64,000 nucleotides of DNA from Centrapalus pauciflorus (lineage: Eukaryota > Streptophyta > Magnoliopsida > Asterales > Asteraceae), in the NCBI GenBank assembly GCA_020465985.1, contig JAANYP010002342.1, positions 197,470-261,469 on the forward strand, written 5' to 3'. The notes under the pieces are model-generated. The model saw only the letters and a program-made list of their open reading frames with translations, ran no database searches and had not been told where the DNA came from. The position numbers and the translations under genes are program-made. This document shows positions 1 through 12,204 of the stretch, piece after piece (within the stretch, counting starts at the first letter, position 1; every line of letters starts with the position of its first letter).

Positions 1-1934
1 GTAATCTCTGTTAGTTATGTTACGTATGATGTTATGATGCATTCAGATTTTTTTATTTTGTTAGCAGAATGCTTGATTATTATGAAATTATTGTGTGATG
101 GTAATTAGATGAGCTCCTGGGTGACTTTTGCATGAGATTATAAGCCAAGGTGTGACGTTTTGCATTGGAGGCCCAACCTCTAAAGCTCGTCAAACAAAAT
201 GCAGGGCTTCTTGAGGCAAATGCCCATCTTAAAGAGCAAAATGCAACAATGTCTTCGAGAATGCAGTGAACACTTGACTTGTACGAGAGACATCTCGACA
301 TGTGTTCAATGGTCCTTTTTAAATATTCCTCATCATCGATCTTTTAGTTATTTACTATTATAAATAAGTTTTAATAATTTTGATGAATTTATTTATATGT
401 AGAAAAATGATAAAGCATGACCAAGTTGAAGCAATTGACACCCCAATTTGAAAAGTCTGGTTAGACATGTAAACGAACTTTATCATTAAGTGCATATTAT
501 GTTAAGCAATTTATAAATGAACATTATTTCATAAAAAATTAGGTACAATCAACAGACCCCCCAATTATGACACATGTTTTTTCTGTTGATTCCTTGACAG
601 TGCAGAAACCTTCTGTTGATTCCTTGACGGACGTCACCGATCAAGGTGCACGTGTCTCCTTACATCACCTTTAATCGTTCTTTTATTTTTCTTCACCTTT
701 AATCATTTTTTTGTATTTTGTTGCAGCAGCTGGTGCACACAAGTACCACTAGTTCCACGAGCCTTACATTACCAATTCATCCCATTTTTACGTCATCAGC
801 GGCTAGTGCACTTGAGCCGATTCTGATGTCGTCTTCACCTGTAAGGATCTTTCATTGACTCCTTCACCACCATTCGCAGAACGATGCAAAAAAACATTTG
901 AAACAACCAACGACAGTCCTACAATCTCCATAGACTATTGTACGATCAACTTTTCTCAAGCGATGTGATAGTAAAAAGGTTGCCCAAATTATTGTGCCGT
1001 TTCAAACAAAAAAAGATCCTGGAAAAGATTTTTCATTCATTCCTAAGCGTATGGTGGATATGGACTTGGACATTTTCATGAGCAATAAGAGAAGGAATGC
1101 AGGATCCTTGTCCGTCTAGGCATATGTTTAGAAAATTGTTTTAGGACCCACAAATATGTAAATTAGCAAGTGGATGGTTAGACGGAAAGGTATGATCTTA
1201 TTATTAAACTATAAATATCCTATCTTTCATGCAAGTGGATTGTTAGACAACTTATCATTATATTATAAGGTTTTCTACCCTTTGTGCTATAGGTTATTAC
1301 TTCCTGGGCATTGGTGTTGCTTAGGTGTAGGGGTTCGGATGACAAGTGGACTTTCATGTCCCATGACTTCATGAGTTACATGGATAAGAATCTTAAATAT
1401 CAGCGACTTGCAGATGGGTTGCATGACCTATACCCTGCTTGGAAGGACGTTGATCATGTAAGCACACAAAACACCTTCATACAGAATTTACATGAACTAA
1501 TTTTTTATGCATAATGTAGAATCAAGTATATAGACGTGAACATATGTATCTGATAATACATGAACATATAAATGTGAACTTCATTTTTTTAAATATTGAA
1601 GATTGTAAATGTTCTTGACACCCTAAGGAGTGCACAAAATAAATTAAAGATATCAAACATTCTGGATGTGTTTGGGCGCAAGCTATGCCCTTTTTAGAGA
1701 AAATTGGTTACTTCAAAGCTAAGGGTATACAACCAAAGGATATTAAATTGAAGATGAATTATGATCCACATTAGGCCTAATAAATATTATCTTTTGGTGA
1801 TTGTGGTGTGAATACTTGTATCTTCATCCACCGACATATTATGGGTAATGTTGTCATATCTGTGTCTCATCATCCACTAGCGTGGTTTATCGTCGTGTAA
1901 TGGCACATACATTTTATGATTAATGTATCGATAG
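1..1934 (+). pseudogene. Ulp1-like (C48 family) cysteine protease pseudogene, copy 1
   Basis: This is a decayed plus-strand coding region with no long open frame. Near 1792-1850 the translation reads FGDCGVNTCIFIHRH, which matches the DCGx block around the catalytic Cys of Ulp1/SENP-type C48 peptidases. A GHW triplet near 1306-1314 would be the catalytic His-Trp block. Further upstream, about 170-300, is a coiled-coil-like stretch (LLEANAHLKEQN) broken by a stop. Intact C48 enzymes cut SUMO-type linkages; plant genomes hold many such domains inside DNA transposons, so this may be transposon cargo and not a host gene. Stops and probable unspliced introns (pyrimidine tracts ending in GCAG near 725) break it. 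The right end is displaced to 12137 by later insertions. A sister copy starts at 20685. The family is fairly sure; exon limits are not. Confidence 0.55.
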
Positions 1935-2211
1935 TAGGGATGCAAATGGTTCCGGAGTTGGACCGAACCAACCTGGAACCGATTAACCAAAACCAAATAT
2001 TGAAGATTGTAAAAACCGATAACCAAATCAATAATTGTAATGCGGTTCCGGTTCGGTTATGGTATGGGTATTTTGGGTACGAAATCGATTAGAACCGAAA
2101 ATTGAAAAAATATACTCCCTATTATAACAAGATATAAACAAAAAAAATATATGAAAATGGAATAACAGAAGTGTCGATTATGATGTTTTCATATAAGTTA
2201 TGTAATTTCAC
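1935..2211. mobile_element. hAT-like MITE, left half (split by element A)
   Basis: The left end reads TAGGGATGCAAATGG and the right end, at 12128 beyond element A, finishes CACATCCCTA, so the termini are inverted repeats. The flanks are ATCGATAG (1927-1934) and ATCGATGG (12129-12136), an 8-bp target duplication with one mismatch. TIRs of this form with an 8-bp duplication are typical of non-autonomous hAT elements. Without element A the MITE is about 530 bp and has no coding capacity. It is rich in GGTTCGG and ACCGATAACC motifs that recur inverted in the right half. Confidence 0.7.
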
Positions 2212-2844
2212 AGTCAAGATCAAAGATACCTAAGATTAACTGGTTTAAAATGATCAGAGTTTAAACCAATAACCTTGTTTTGAATCAAAGTCCAATTAAG
2301 AAGTTTGCGGAATAACACTTAACTGCTTTAAGAAAACTTTCTGAACAATAAAGAACAGATATTCAAATAAACATAATCAATATCAGAACCTTTATATTGC
2401 CAAAATCACTAATTACAATCACCTCTAATCTGTTTTTGATTAGATGAAGAATACAAATTGTTCTTAGGGTTTTACAACCTTAGAGGCTTGAGAAACTAAT
2501 CAGAATGCAATTATAATGAAAACTTTAAGCACCACGATTACAAACTTACACACACAATCGAAAGACCTAGTCTATCTATATTTATAACCTTCTGATTTGT
2601 TTCCTTGACGGACTCTGATTTCTCTGATAGTAGATATGCTAGGAAGATCTTCAAATCTTGAAATATATATCACTTCCTAAATTTCAGCACTTTTTGTTAT
2701 CAATCTGTTGAGCAACTTGAACTTTTAAACTAGCAGCTTGAGTTTGTTGAACTGGCAGCTCGAACTTTGTAATTACACAGAAATACTACTAACAGCTTGA
2801 GAAATCTAACTAACAACTTGACATACTTAGATTATTTCCCAACA
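2212..2844 (-). repeat. 3' LTR of element A
   Basis: 633 bp. In sense direction it runs TGTTGGGAAATAATC to GATCTTGACA; the last base is mutated, so the plus-strand left end reads AG where TG is expected (copy B keeps TG). A TATAAATATA box lies near 2577-2587 in antisense reading. The U3 part holds several copies of a 13-base motif whose sense form is CTCAAGCTGYTAG. It carries one extra 23-bp unit that the 5' LTR lacks. The polypurine tract is next to it at about 2845-2860 (sense TTAGTGGGAGAT). Confidence 0.93.
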
Positions 2845-2954
2845 ATCTCCCACTAACTTAAATTCTTTACACAAGACTTTAAGTTTCTATAAAAATAAGG
2901 AAATAAAACAAAGTAAAACTGTTATATACAAACTAAGGCATCCAAAAACTTGAA

Positions 2955-5339
2955 ACTGTGGAAGTTTCTGCCTTATAGCTTTTTTGAATTCTCTCTTTAA
3001 CTCCTCTTTATCACATTCAATCTTTATAGAGCTCATTTGGAGTAGCCATGCTTTTGGCAAATCAAGGAATCAAAATTGTAGAATCTGCAGGGTCTGTCTG
3101 CAAGCTTGAGTCTATATGTCATAGATTTTGCATATAAATCAACCTGTACAATCTTCATTTCCTTGGCAGCTTCGATATCCACTCTGGTGGATTCTGGATC
3201 AAAAATGCCCTAAGATCTTTTAAATTTGTCTGAACCCATACAATTGGTGACCTAGAGTGACTGGCAGTCCTAATATTATGCATTTGTGTCAGCTCATCTC
3301 TAGTCATTCTTTGAACTAGTTGGATTAGGCTCTTGTACTCTTCCTCTGGACCAGCTTCTCTTCTGTGTTTTGCCTTTGAAGGCCCTGTTGGCCTTTTCTT
3401 CTTTTTCTGGCTTTCTTTGACCACAAACCCTCTTAGGTAATCTCCTAAGATTTCATCATCTCCCATTGGTTCCTGGGCTTGCTAGTCTAAGATCTGATCT
3501 TGTTCTTCTGCCAACCTTCTGGCCAATTCAGTATCATGAGCAACTTCGGCTTCTTTAGAAATAAATTTGATCTTTGGAGGCTCAATTAGAATGCCCTTTC
3601 CCTTGTCTGTGGAAGCTGACACTGTGGCTTGGATTGCTGGGGCAGGAGCTTGAGTACCTTCTCTGATAACCACTCCACTTGATTAAATAGGAACAGCTTG
3701 AGCATCTAGACTAACAGCTTGAGAACCTGTTGGGACTGTTAGCCTAGAAACTGAAGCTATTGTTGGTGAAGTTGAAGCTGTTTGGACTGGAAGTGGGATC
3801 TCCTGATTCTCCCCCTTTTTGGATGCATTGGTTTGATCAGGGAGACCAAAAACCTTTGCTAGGAGGGTTTGAACCATCTTCTCGAGCTGCACAATCTTGT
3901 TTCCATATAACTTCAACCGAAGCTGAAACTGGGCAAGTTTTTGTGGTTGGACTGTTGTGAGTTGTTGCAGAGCAGTGATTTGTCAACCCTGTGCAGCAAT
4001 TATGGACTTGTAATGTTCCAAAATGGCTATAATAGGTTTCAGTTGTTGATCCGTCAATGCCATAAGTTGCAGACTAGCCTCAAGATCTTCAAATGATAGT
4101 GGGATTTGAGATCTATCACTGGCATCAATTCCAGAGGTAGAAACATCTTGGCCCCTTTGTTCTTGGAACTGGGGACTTCCAGAAGGTGCTTGCACACCCT
4201 CAGTTGCCATGGGCGTGGTCTTAGTGATGTTGGTACTGTCCTATGCCCCTTGTGCAGAGACATCAGTAGCACTAGCCACAAAGCCCATATGAACATACTC
4301 AGATGGGATGTTCACCTCCAAATTGAGGGTGGGAGTGTCCTCAATGGGTTCCCTATCGATATTTTGTGCAAGAGTGTCCTCTTGCACAAAGCTATTTGGC
4401 TCTGGGTTTTGGACAGAGGAGGAAGGAGCTCCTACAGCCCTTTGTCGTTTATATATTTTAGTGATGGGGCTGGGGAGGTATGTATAGTAGAAGGAGCAGA
4501 AGTAGTATTTGTATCATGAGGAGGGGGTTCGGATCCTGGGGGTGAAGCAGTGATATTGGGCTGAGCCTGCTCAGGATCCTCTCCTCTGTTCTTGGATGGA
4601 CATCCTGCATTGCATGAGGCAAAGGGACATCCACACTGTGGAAATTGGCACTTGGTTTTAAAGTCTTTTAATAGTAGGTAAAGAGTGCCTATGGGAAACA
4701 TGTATCCTTTTATGTACTTTAAAAGAGTTGCAAGATTTTGCAATTATTTCTGCCAAAAACTATGGATACATCAAAAATTTCACATTCTTTAAGGCATGAT
4801 GCCTTAACATTCCTTGAAAAATCATGTTAGAAAAATTGAACTGTTGGCCTGTGGATAAGCACACTAAAGCAGTGGCAATATTAGAAGAAAATTCAGACCA
4901 ACCAATCCTTTGAGGTCTTAAGCACTACTGAAATATGTACAAGATATTTCCATTTAGGACCAAAATGTGCTTTATAGAAGGTAAAAGAATCTGTTGGGCC
5001 CCTATACCCTATTTCAAACAGACCTTCATGTAAAGTAGTAAGGGAGAGATCAGATATACCTATGGCATCTTGAAGATGCAGATGTTGTCGTATAGTCTCC
5101 TCGGTGATGGTAATGGGGTTACCATCAATGGTGGATGCAAAAGAAGTGACTCCCTCATGGGTATTTACAGTGACTGACTTCCAAAACTGCTCTATATGAG
5201 AGACGTATATAGTGGGATTGACAGTTGGAGCATAGTGGATTTGAGAACCACGTAGAAAGTCCATCGTATCATGGAATGGCTATAGTTCAGCGTGTTTGAG
5301 AGAGTAGGGAAGGCAATTGTGTTCTTTAACAAACTCCAT
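2955..5339 (-). pseudogene. ORF3 (post-pol gene) of element A, degraded
   Basis: This is the third gene of the element and starts with ATG at 5339 (MEFVKEHN in N and B). The N-terminal domain (4893-5264) contains the block NPTIYVSHIEQFW and the later KAHFGPKWKYLVH, both conserved in N and B. The middle is low in complexity, with Gln- and Pro-rich and coiled-coil-like segments (about 3683-4210). The C-terminal domain is at 3155-3466. An about 370-bp deletion near 3360 removes part of the C-terminal half. A stop in the ILD/QAQ region at 3482 is shared with B, so it predates the duplication; other stops and frameshifts are private. I see no signal peptide or membrane span, so the usual label envelope-like has no support here. 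The function is unknown. Confidence 0.75.
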
Positions 5340-5710
5340 TCGTGATCACAAAGGCGAGGATTTAGGGTTTTGAACGATTATGTGAGAATCGCACAGAGAG
5401 AGAAAGTGAAAAGATTGTGGAAGATATTTTGCAACTGATAGTTGCAATCAAACGAAACTGGGACTTTTAAGGGTTTGGCTTTTCAAAAATATCTAGTCCC
5501 GCGCACAATCTTCTTAGTAATGACTGAAATGCCCTGCACACTTGACAGACCAAGTAAAACAACTAACAGTTCGAGAAAATGAACTAGCAGCTTGAGAATA
5601 GTCTCAAGCTGTTAGTTGATAATTGAACATCATCTAATGAAACAGTGTCTCCCCCTTAACTAAGCACATTTAATAAGTGTTTTTCTCATAGAATATGGGA
5701 GAATAACAAA
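5340..5710 (-). other. pol-ORF3 spacer of element A, with hairpin
   Basis: This is non-coding spacer between the pol stop (5711) and the ORF3 start. A 32-nt near-perfect inverted repeat lies at 5584-5615 (14-bp stem with one mismatch, 4-nt loop). A TGTGCAG/GG sequence, possibly a 3' splice site, follows downstream in sense direction near 5540. The same layout is seen in B and N. Confidence 0.7.
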
Positions 5711-8475
5711 TTAATCCATATTTACCATACCAATATTTGATACCAGAATGGTGAATCTTCCTACATCCAATAGTTTTTTAAATAGGTCAGCTAACTGATC
5801 ATCTGCATGAATTTTGGTAAGTTGGATTAATTTCTTTTCATTACAGTCCCTTATAAAATGGAATCTAATGTCTATGTGATTGGTTTTGGGAAATTTCACT
5901 GGATTTTGTACAATGCTAATTGCACTTGAATTGTCAATATAAATAAGAGTAGATAGAAAGTTCATACCATAGTCTTTTAGTTGGTTCTGTATCCACATCA
6001 CTTGGGAACAACAGCTGGCAGCTGCAACATATTCTGCCTCAGTGGATCAAGTGGAGACTGTGGTATGCTTTTTTGCACTGCCAAGAGACTAGTCTTACTC
6101 CTAGATATTGACATCCACCAGTTGTGGATTTCCTGTCTATGTTGCAACCTCCATAGTCAATATCAGAGTAAGCTATGAGTTCAAGAGGAGAGTCCTTAGG
6201 ATACCATAGGCCTAATTTTGGTTGACCTTTGAGAATTCTAAAGATTCTCTTAACGGCAAACTAATGTGAATCTTTTGGAGCACATTGAAACCTGGCACAA
6301 ACACAAACAACAAACATTATATTAGGTCTAGAGGATGTAAGATACATTAGTGAACCTATCAAGCATCTGTACAAATGAATATCCACATCCACTCCTTCTT
6401 TATCTGCATCAAGCTGTTAATGAGTGTCCATTGGTGTGCTGGCAACCTTGGTGTCCTTGTATCCAAACTTTTCCAGGATATCATTCACATACTTTGATTG
6501 ACTTATGAAAAGTCCAGTGGGTTTCTGCTTGACCTGCAATCCTAGAAAGAAAGTTAGTTCCCCCATTGAACTCATTTGAAACTTTTTGTGCATCAAAGTC
6601 TCAAATTCTTTGCACAGAATGTCATTTGTTGACCCAAAGATGATATCATCAACATAGATTTGAACAAGAAGGATCTCAGAGTTGATGGACTTTGTGAATA
6701 GTGTCTTGTCCAGAGTACCTCTCTTGAATCCATTCTGTAGGAGATATGAAGACAAAGTGTCATACCATGCTCTTGGAGCTTGGTGAAGTCCATAGAGTGC
6801 TTTACCTAACTTGTAGACTCTGTCTGGATTCTTATAGTCTTCAAATCCAGGGGGTTGACACACATAAACCTCTTCTTCAATGGTACCATACAAAAATGCA
6901 GATTTTACATCCATTTGGTACACCTTGAATCCTTTGTAACTGGCATAGGCTAAGAACAGTCTGATGGCTTCTATCATTGCTACTGGGGCAAAGACATCAT
7001 CATAGTCTATTCCTTCTTCTTGAGTCTATCCTTGAGCTACCAGCCTTGCTTTGTTTTTGATCACTACACCTCTCTCATTATTCTTATTTCTGAACACCCA
7101 TCTTGTACCAATTGCTCTCTTTCCTTTAGGAAAATCTACCAGTGTCCATTCATTCTGAATCTTGAATTGCAAAAGTTCTTCGTGCATCGCCTCAATCTAA
7201 GATGGATCCTTCAGAGCCTCAGATGCCTTCTTTGGTTCTAATTGTGACATGAAGCATGCATGTTCAAAGGCAGCTAGACTGAATTCAGGGACTGCTGATT
7301 CAGTATCAGTTGATTCCTTGTGAATCACTGTCCTTGTTTGCACACGAGTGCGTGGATTTCCCATTATCTGGTTAAGAGGATGATACTTGTGAACCCTGAG
7401 CGTAGGTTCCCTGTCTGTCTGAAATGAGCTTCCCAGATTTGTATCATCACCTTCTACACCACTTGATGATTCTGCTTCGAAAACAGTTTGATCTGGAGAT
7501 GGAACTGTTTCCCTATTAGTATTCTATTCTTCCTCTCAGCTACACCATTTTGTTGTGGTGTTAGAGGTGCACTATATTGCCTTGCAATGCCTTTAGACTC
7601 ACAAAAACTATTTAGGATATGATTTTTAAACTCAGTTCCATTGTCTGACCTGATCACCTTAACTTTTAAGTTAGATGGGTTTTCAATTTTTAGAATAAAG
7701 GATTTGACTAGCTCAGTAGTTTCATCCTTAGTCCTAAGAAATAAACCCATGTAAACCTGGTGAAATCATCAACAATAACTAAACAGTAAGCTCTTTTATT
7801 CAGACTCAAAACAGATGTTGGATCAAAAAGATCCATATGAATAAGATGAAGAGCAGATGAGATTAAACTTACTTCCTTGGTCTTATGAGAAGTTTTGTGT
7901 TGCTTGCCTTTGAGACATGCTACACAATGATCATCACGTATGAACTCCTTCTGTGGTAAACCTCTTACCAAGTTCTTTTTGACTAAAACATTCATGGATT
8001 TGAAGTTCATGTGACACATCCTTCTGTGCCAAAGAGCAGACTCATTAGATGATGCTTTGGATATTAAACAGCTCAAAGTACTTGTTTTAGATAAATGATT
8101 TGTGTCCAAACAGTAGACATTGTCCTTTCTTGGTGTTCTGAGTAAAACAAGATTTTCAGGTACTACAAAATCTTTTGAGAGGACAATGCATTTAGAGTCT
8201 GTGTACAAAACAATATTTTGTCTGCCACAAACTTGAGACACACTTAGTAAATTGTACTTCAGCTGTTCAACATACAGAACATCATTGAATATCATATTGC
8301 CTGCTTTGACGATACCCTTTCCTGTTACCTTACCTCCTTTGGAATTTCCTCCAAATGCAACAAACCCTCCTTCAAAGCTTTTGAAATTTGACAAGCATTC
8401 AGAGTTGCCTGTCATGTGCCTAGAGCATCCACTGTCCATATGTCATCTTGTCTTATGTTGGGTCCTGTGGTTGCC
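5711..8475 (-). pseudogene. pol polyprotein of element A (PR-IN-RT-RNase H), degraded
   Basis: In sense direction it begins after the GTGCAG/GG acceptor-like site at 8476. The protease motif is MDSGCSRHMTG (8439 downwards). The integrase has the HHCC finger (WHRRMCHMN, CVACLKGK) and the catalytic-site blocks VDDF, RSDNGTEF and GVAERKN. The RT carries the intact YVDD box (6640-6660 region), then comes RNase H with the NSSAISIVQNP segment, ending at 5711. A deletion of about 670 bp around 7508-7520 joins the integrase end to the middle of the integrase-RT linker. There is a TGA just upstream of the protease (where N has Trp), plus several frameshifts. It is a clear Ty1/copia pol because integrase precedes RT. 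Confidence 0.92.
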
Positions 8476-8491
8476 CTGCACAAAAAAAAGC

Positions 8492-11170
8492 TTAGTTAGT
8501 AGTGGAGTAAACCCAAACCAAATTGGTTTTGGGTTGTCCTTGTGCATTGACATAACTAAATATTGTTTGTGTCCTTTTAAACTTAGTGAGATCCACTGGT
8601 GGATTCTGTGAGGAGTATTTAGTTATGACATGAGGTATCCATGTGTTCTTTCCAACCTTTTCTTTATCAGTCTCAGATGATCCACTACCAGTTCCAGTTT
8701 TTGACTTAGCAGTTGGAACTAGGTGTTGAGTGCCAGCAATTTCAAAATTTGCACTACAAGTTCCAACTCTTGACTTAATAGTTTCAACCTTTGCATTAGC
8801 AGTTTGATTTGTGTTTTTGCCTTTAACACACCATACCTTTTTCATGCTTGATTTAGATTTTACTAAAACTTGTTTTTGGTGTACAGGCTGCCTTTTGTTG
8901 ACTTTTAAGAACCTGTGATCAACTGTCTTCTTTGGAACTGGTGTGACAGGTTTTTGGGCCTTTGAAACATTTAAATCTTGAGCAATGACATGTTTTTGAA
9001 ACACAGTCTGTTTTGTAACAGATGGTTTATATAAACAATGCCTGGCCAAATGGTTTTTCCTGCCACAGTGGAAACATCTTTTGATTGTTTTGATAGGAGA
9101 ACCAATTTTGTGTGACCATACCTCGTTCTTGTTCCTTTGATTTCCCCTTACCTGCTGCTGAGTGGGAAACTTTTGGACACCATGCTTTTGGCATGTGCAT
9201 ACTGGAACGGTTTTACTCTTGTTATTTATTTTGGAAGAGGATGCAATGTTACAGTTAGAAGGTACAGAAACATGTGGAGCATGATTGCATTTACTCATCT
9301 TCTCTTTTCCTTTTAGACTGTTAGTGCTCATAGAATTTGAAACAGGTGGTTCTATGTGTGCACTCATGGTTTTGGAGTCACTCTCAGCTTCCTCACACTC
9401 ACAGCCTTCATTTGAAACCATTTCTTCTTTGGATTCAGGCTTGTCCTCAAGGATAGGATCTACAATTTTCATTTTCTCATCTAATGGTTCATTCACAAGC
9501 CTATCAGCAACTTCACTCATAGGATGAATGTATTTATTATTATATGGGGGTGGACTGCCTTATAGCCTATACCTTCCTTGGGATTGAGTTGAGATTTTAC
9601 CCTATCTTTAAATTGAACTTCCATTAGATGTTCTAGCTTTTGGTTGGCCAGCTTAAAGTTACCCAAGTCTATATTTATAGATTCTACTTTCTTGTTAGCT
9701 TCTAACACCTTCAGCCTCATCTAATTTCTTATTTAGGGTGTCTATTTTCTCATTCAGTTCCTTTTTCTCCCACTCATGATATGTTCTATCATGTCCCATC
9801 TGAATCTCTTTATCCTTATAGTCATTGATTTGTTTTTCAAGATCCTCTATTCCCTGCATATACTCATATCTCCTCTCTTTCATCCTAGGTATAGTTTTGC
9901 ACATGCTCTCAGTATGATCTCTGTACTTTTGAACCATATTTTTGCATGTTTGAGAGCAGAGTTTAGCATTTAGCTCAGATGGCAGTTCAGTGGAAGTGAC
10001 AGTTGTAGTTTTTGCCATAAGAGCTTGATTTTGAAACTCCTCTTCTGTCTGGTCACTCCAATCAAATACATTGTCTTGTTGAGAGACAAGAGCTTGTGAA
10101 GATGATGTTTGACTGGTTTGCTGGGGTCTTGGTGGCTGCTGACCTTGTGATCTGCACTCTCTAGCAAAATGGCCAAGTTTGTGGCATTTGAAGCACTCAA
10201 CCTTTGATTTGTCAAATGCTGGCTTGCCTTCTGTTCTGGCTTGAAAGTTTGGTCTGCCAGTCTTTTTCAGAAATCTTTTGGCCCTCATAGTCAACATAGC
10301 ATGTTGCCACTTTAAGTCCATCTCTTCTAAATCATCTGGATGGATTTGTTCCAGATCTTCAGCATTAAGAGCAAAAAGTCCATCACTTGCAACAAATGCT
10401 TCATAATGTACTTCAGAAGAGTTACCATCAGCACCTGAAAAAGAATCACAACAATTTGATTTATCAGTTAATGCTGATGACAGCAGAGCAGTGTTTTGAT
10501 TGTAAGAAAAAGATTTCTTTTTATTTTCAATTTTAGATTCAAACACTCTCAGGCTGTTGTAAAGGTCATCCAACTCTATTTCATCTAGAGTGTCTTTGGT
10601 TCTCCATTAAGCAGCATAGACCGTCCATTCTTCACCAAGAGATCTGAGGAATTTTCTGTTCACTTCATCTTGATCCAGGCTGACCTTAGCACTCTCCAAT
10701 TCACCTATTAGCTTATTAAACCTATCAAAAATTTGGGTAAGGTTTTTATTTTTGCCACCAGAAAAGTTTTCATACTGCTAATTTAAAAGATCCTTTTGGT
10801 TTCTTTTGGTGCTAGCATTGCTAGCAAATCTTTTCTCTAAAGCAAGACAAAGAGAATGAGCAGTACAAAATTTTTTAAACTGATGTTGATAAGCATTAGG
10901 AATGGCTATTTGTAAAAGACTAAGAGCTTTGACTTCACTCATTTTAGCCTTTCGTTCAATATCAGTTTTTGGAGGTGTCCTTTTTGGTTTGCCCTCAGCA
11001 TCTAGTTCAGGATCAACTGCAGAAGGATTTTCAACAGCTTCCCATAGGGCATAGTCAATAAATTGAATGTTTTGTTGAATCCTAAGTTTCCACATCTCGA
11101 ACTCAGCGGGTTTGAGCATAGGCACTTTGAGTCCTTGCCCAGATCCACTACTGCTATTTTCAAACTCCAT
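8492..11170 (-). pseudogene. gag of element A, degraded
   Basis: It starts at ATG 11170 (MEFENSSSGSGQG) and ends with the stop after STTN at 8492. The order is an N-terminal copia Gag domain (LKPAEFEMWKLRIQQ), a Gag core, a first zinc knuckle CFKCHKLGHFARECR (about 10170-10215), a coiled-coil segment rich in Glu and Lys (about 9700-9950), and a second CCHC knuckle CFHCGRKNHLARHC (about 9045-9085). Stops at about 10778 and 9720 and frameshifts between 9517 and 10800 break the frame. A conserved CAG/GTAAGG sequence (first intron base at 9151 in sense reading) lies between the two knuckles; see the intron finding. Confidence 0.9.
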
Positions 11171-11243
11171 TTGCAGAAAAACGAAATTTTAAACAAAGAA
11201 AGTTTCCGACTTTGGAAACAAAGAATAACAAATAAAACCTGTG

Positions 11244-11255
11244 GCTCTGATACCA
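11244..11255 (-). other. Primer binding site of element A
   Basis: In sense direction the sequence TGGTATCAGAGC follows the LTR end after two bases. It is the standard complement of the 3' end of plant initiator-Met tRNA, used to prime minus-strand DNA synthesis. Confidence 0.93.
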
Positions 11256-11257
11256 CT

Positions 11258-11867
11258 TGTCAAGATCAAATATACCTAAAATTAACTGGTTTTAATAGAT
11301 CAGAGTTTAAACCAATAACCTTGTTTTGAATCAAAGTCCAATTAAGAAGTTTACGGAATAACACTTAACTGTTTTAAGAAAACTTTCAGAACAATAAAGA
11401 ACAGATATTCAAATAAACATAACCAATATCCGAACCTTTATATTGCCAAAATCTTTGATTAAAATGACCTCTAATCTGTTTTGATTAGACGAAGAACACA
11501 GATTGTTTTTAGGGTTTTACAACCTTAGAGGCTTGAGAAACTTATCAGAATGCAATTACAATGAAAACTTTAAGCACCACGATTACAAACTTACACACAC
11601 AATAGAAAGACCTAGTCTATCTATATTTATAACCCTCTGATTATTTCCTTGACGGACTCTGATTTCTCTGGTAGTAGATATGCTTGGAAGATCTTCAAAT
11701 CTTGAAATATATATCACTTCCTGAATTTCAGCACTTTCTGTTATCAATCTGTTGAGCACCTTGAACTTTTAAACTAGCAGCTTGAGTTTTTTGAACTGGC
11801 AGCTCGAACTTTGTAATTACACAGAAATACTACTAACAGCTTGACATACTTAGATTATTTCCCAACA
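11258..11867 (-). repeat. 5' LTR of element A
   Basis: 610 bp, with TGTTGGGAAA to GATCTTGACA in sense direction. It lacks one 23-bp CTAACAACTTGA-type unit present in the 3' LTR and differs from it by roughly 5% by eye. A TATAAATATA box is conserved (near 11620-11632, antisense reading). Confidence 0.93.
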
Positions 11868-12128
11868 TTCACCATCCAAAATGTAGTTGCAACAAATGAT
11901 CTTTTTGGTATTTACATTGTGGGTTTTTTTAGTCATTTTCTTGATTTGCATGTTATGGGCTTTTCAAATTATCGGTTCTATTCCCGATAAAGCCGATACC
12001 CACATAATCGTTATCCGATAACCAAAAATCAAAGATTATAAGAATCAACAACTGACGAACGAATATTATAAATCGGGTCCAATTGGTTTCGGTTCTAATT
12101 TTGGTTTTGGTCAACCCACACATCCCTA
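11868..12128. mobile_element. hAT-like MITE, right half
   Basis: It begins with the target duplication TTCAC of element A and ends CACATCCCTA at 12128, followed by ATCGATGG, the 8-bp target duplication. It contains inverted versions of the CCGATAACC and GGTTTCGG motifs of the left half (1935-2211). No coding capacity. Confidence 0.65.
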
Positions 12129-12136
12129 ATCGATGG

Positions 12137-12204
12137 TGCCTAGAGTCAACCAGTGCTACCTTTGACATTAATCAACTCAACACTACCGTTTATTGAATTT
12201 TAGT
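12137..12204 (+). pseudogene. Short flank of the Ulp1-like pseudogene after the MITE
   Basis: This is the sequence that followed the MITE target site in the Ulp1-like region. It is too short and decayed to recognise a domain, and is placed here only because the target duplication links it to 1926. Confidence 0.35.

Larger units (their letters stand above)
2212..11867 (-). mobile_element. Ty1/copia LTR retrotransposon A (SIRE-like, with ORF3)
   Basis: A 9656-bp element on the minus strand, bounded by LTRs 2212-2844 and 11258-11867 and by the 5-bp target duplication TTCAC (2207-2211 and 11868-11872). Its order in sense direction is 5' LTR, primer site, gag, pol, ORF3, 3' LTR. Two internal deletions are visible by comparison with copy B: about 670 bp in pol near 7508-7520 and about 370 bp in ORF3 near 3357-3368, each with a few bases of microhomology. 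Stops and frameshifts are present in all three genes, so it cannot move by itself. By eye its two LTRs differ at about 30 of 608 aligned bases, which makes it the oldest element with two dateable LTRs here. Confidence 0.93.

Noticed and set aside
4106..4519. Plus-strand 137-codon frame in element A
   Set aside because: Antisense shadow of ORF3; a matching shadow occurs in B (25251-25607) and neither has a recognisable domain.
11244..11255. Possible tRNA gene from tRNA-like sequence
   Set aside because: Only 12 bases complementary to a tRNA end, next to an LTR: a primer binding site. The same holds at 26986, 52740, 55047 and 56051.
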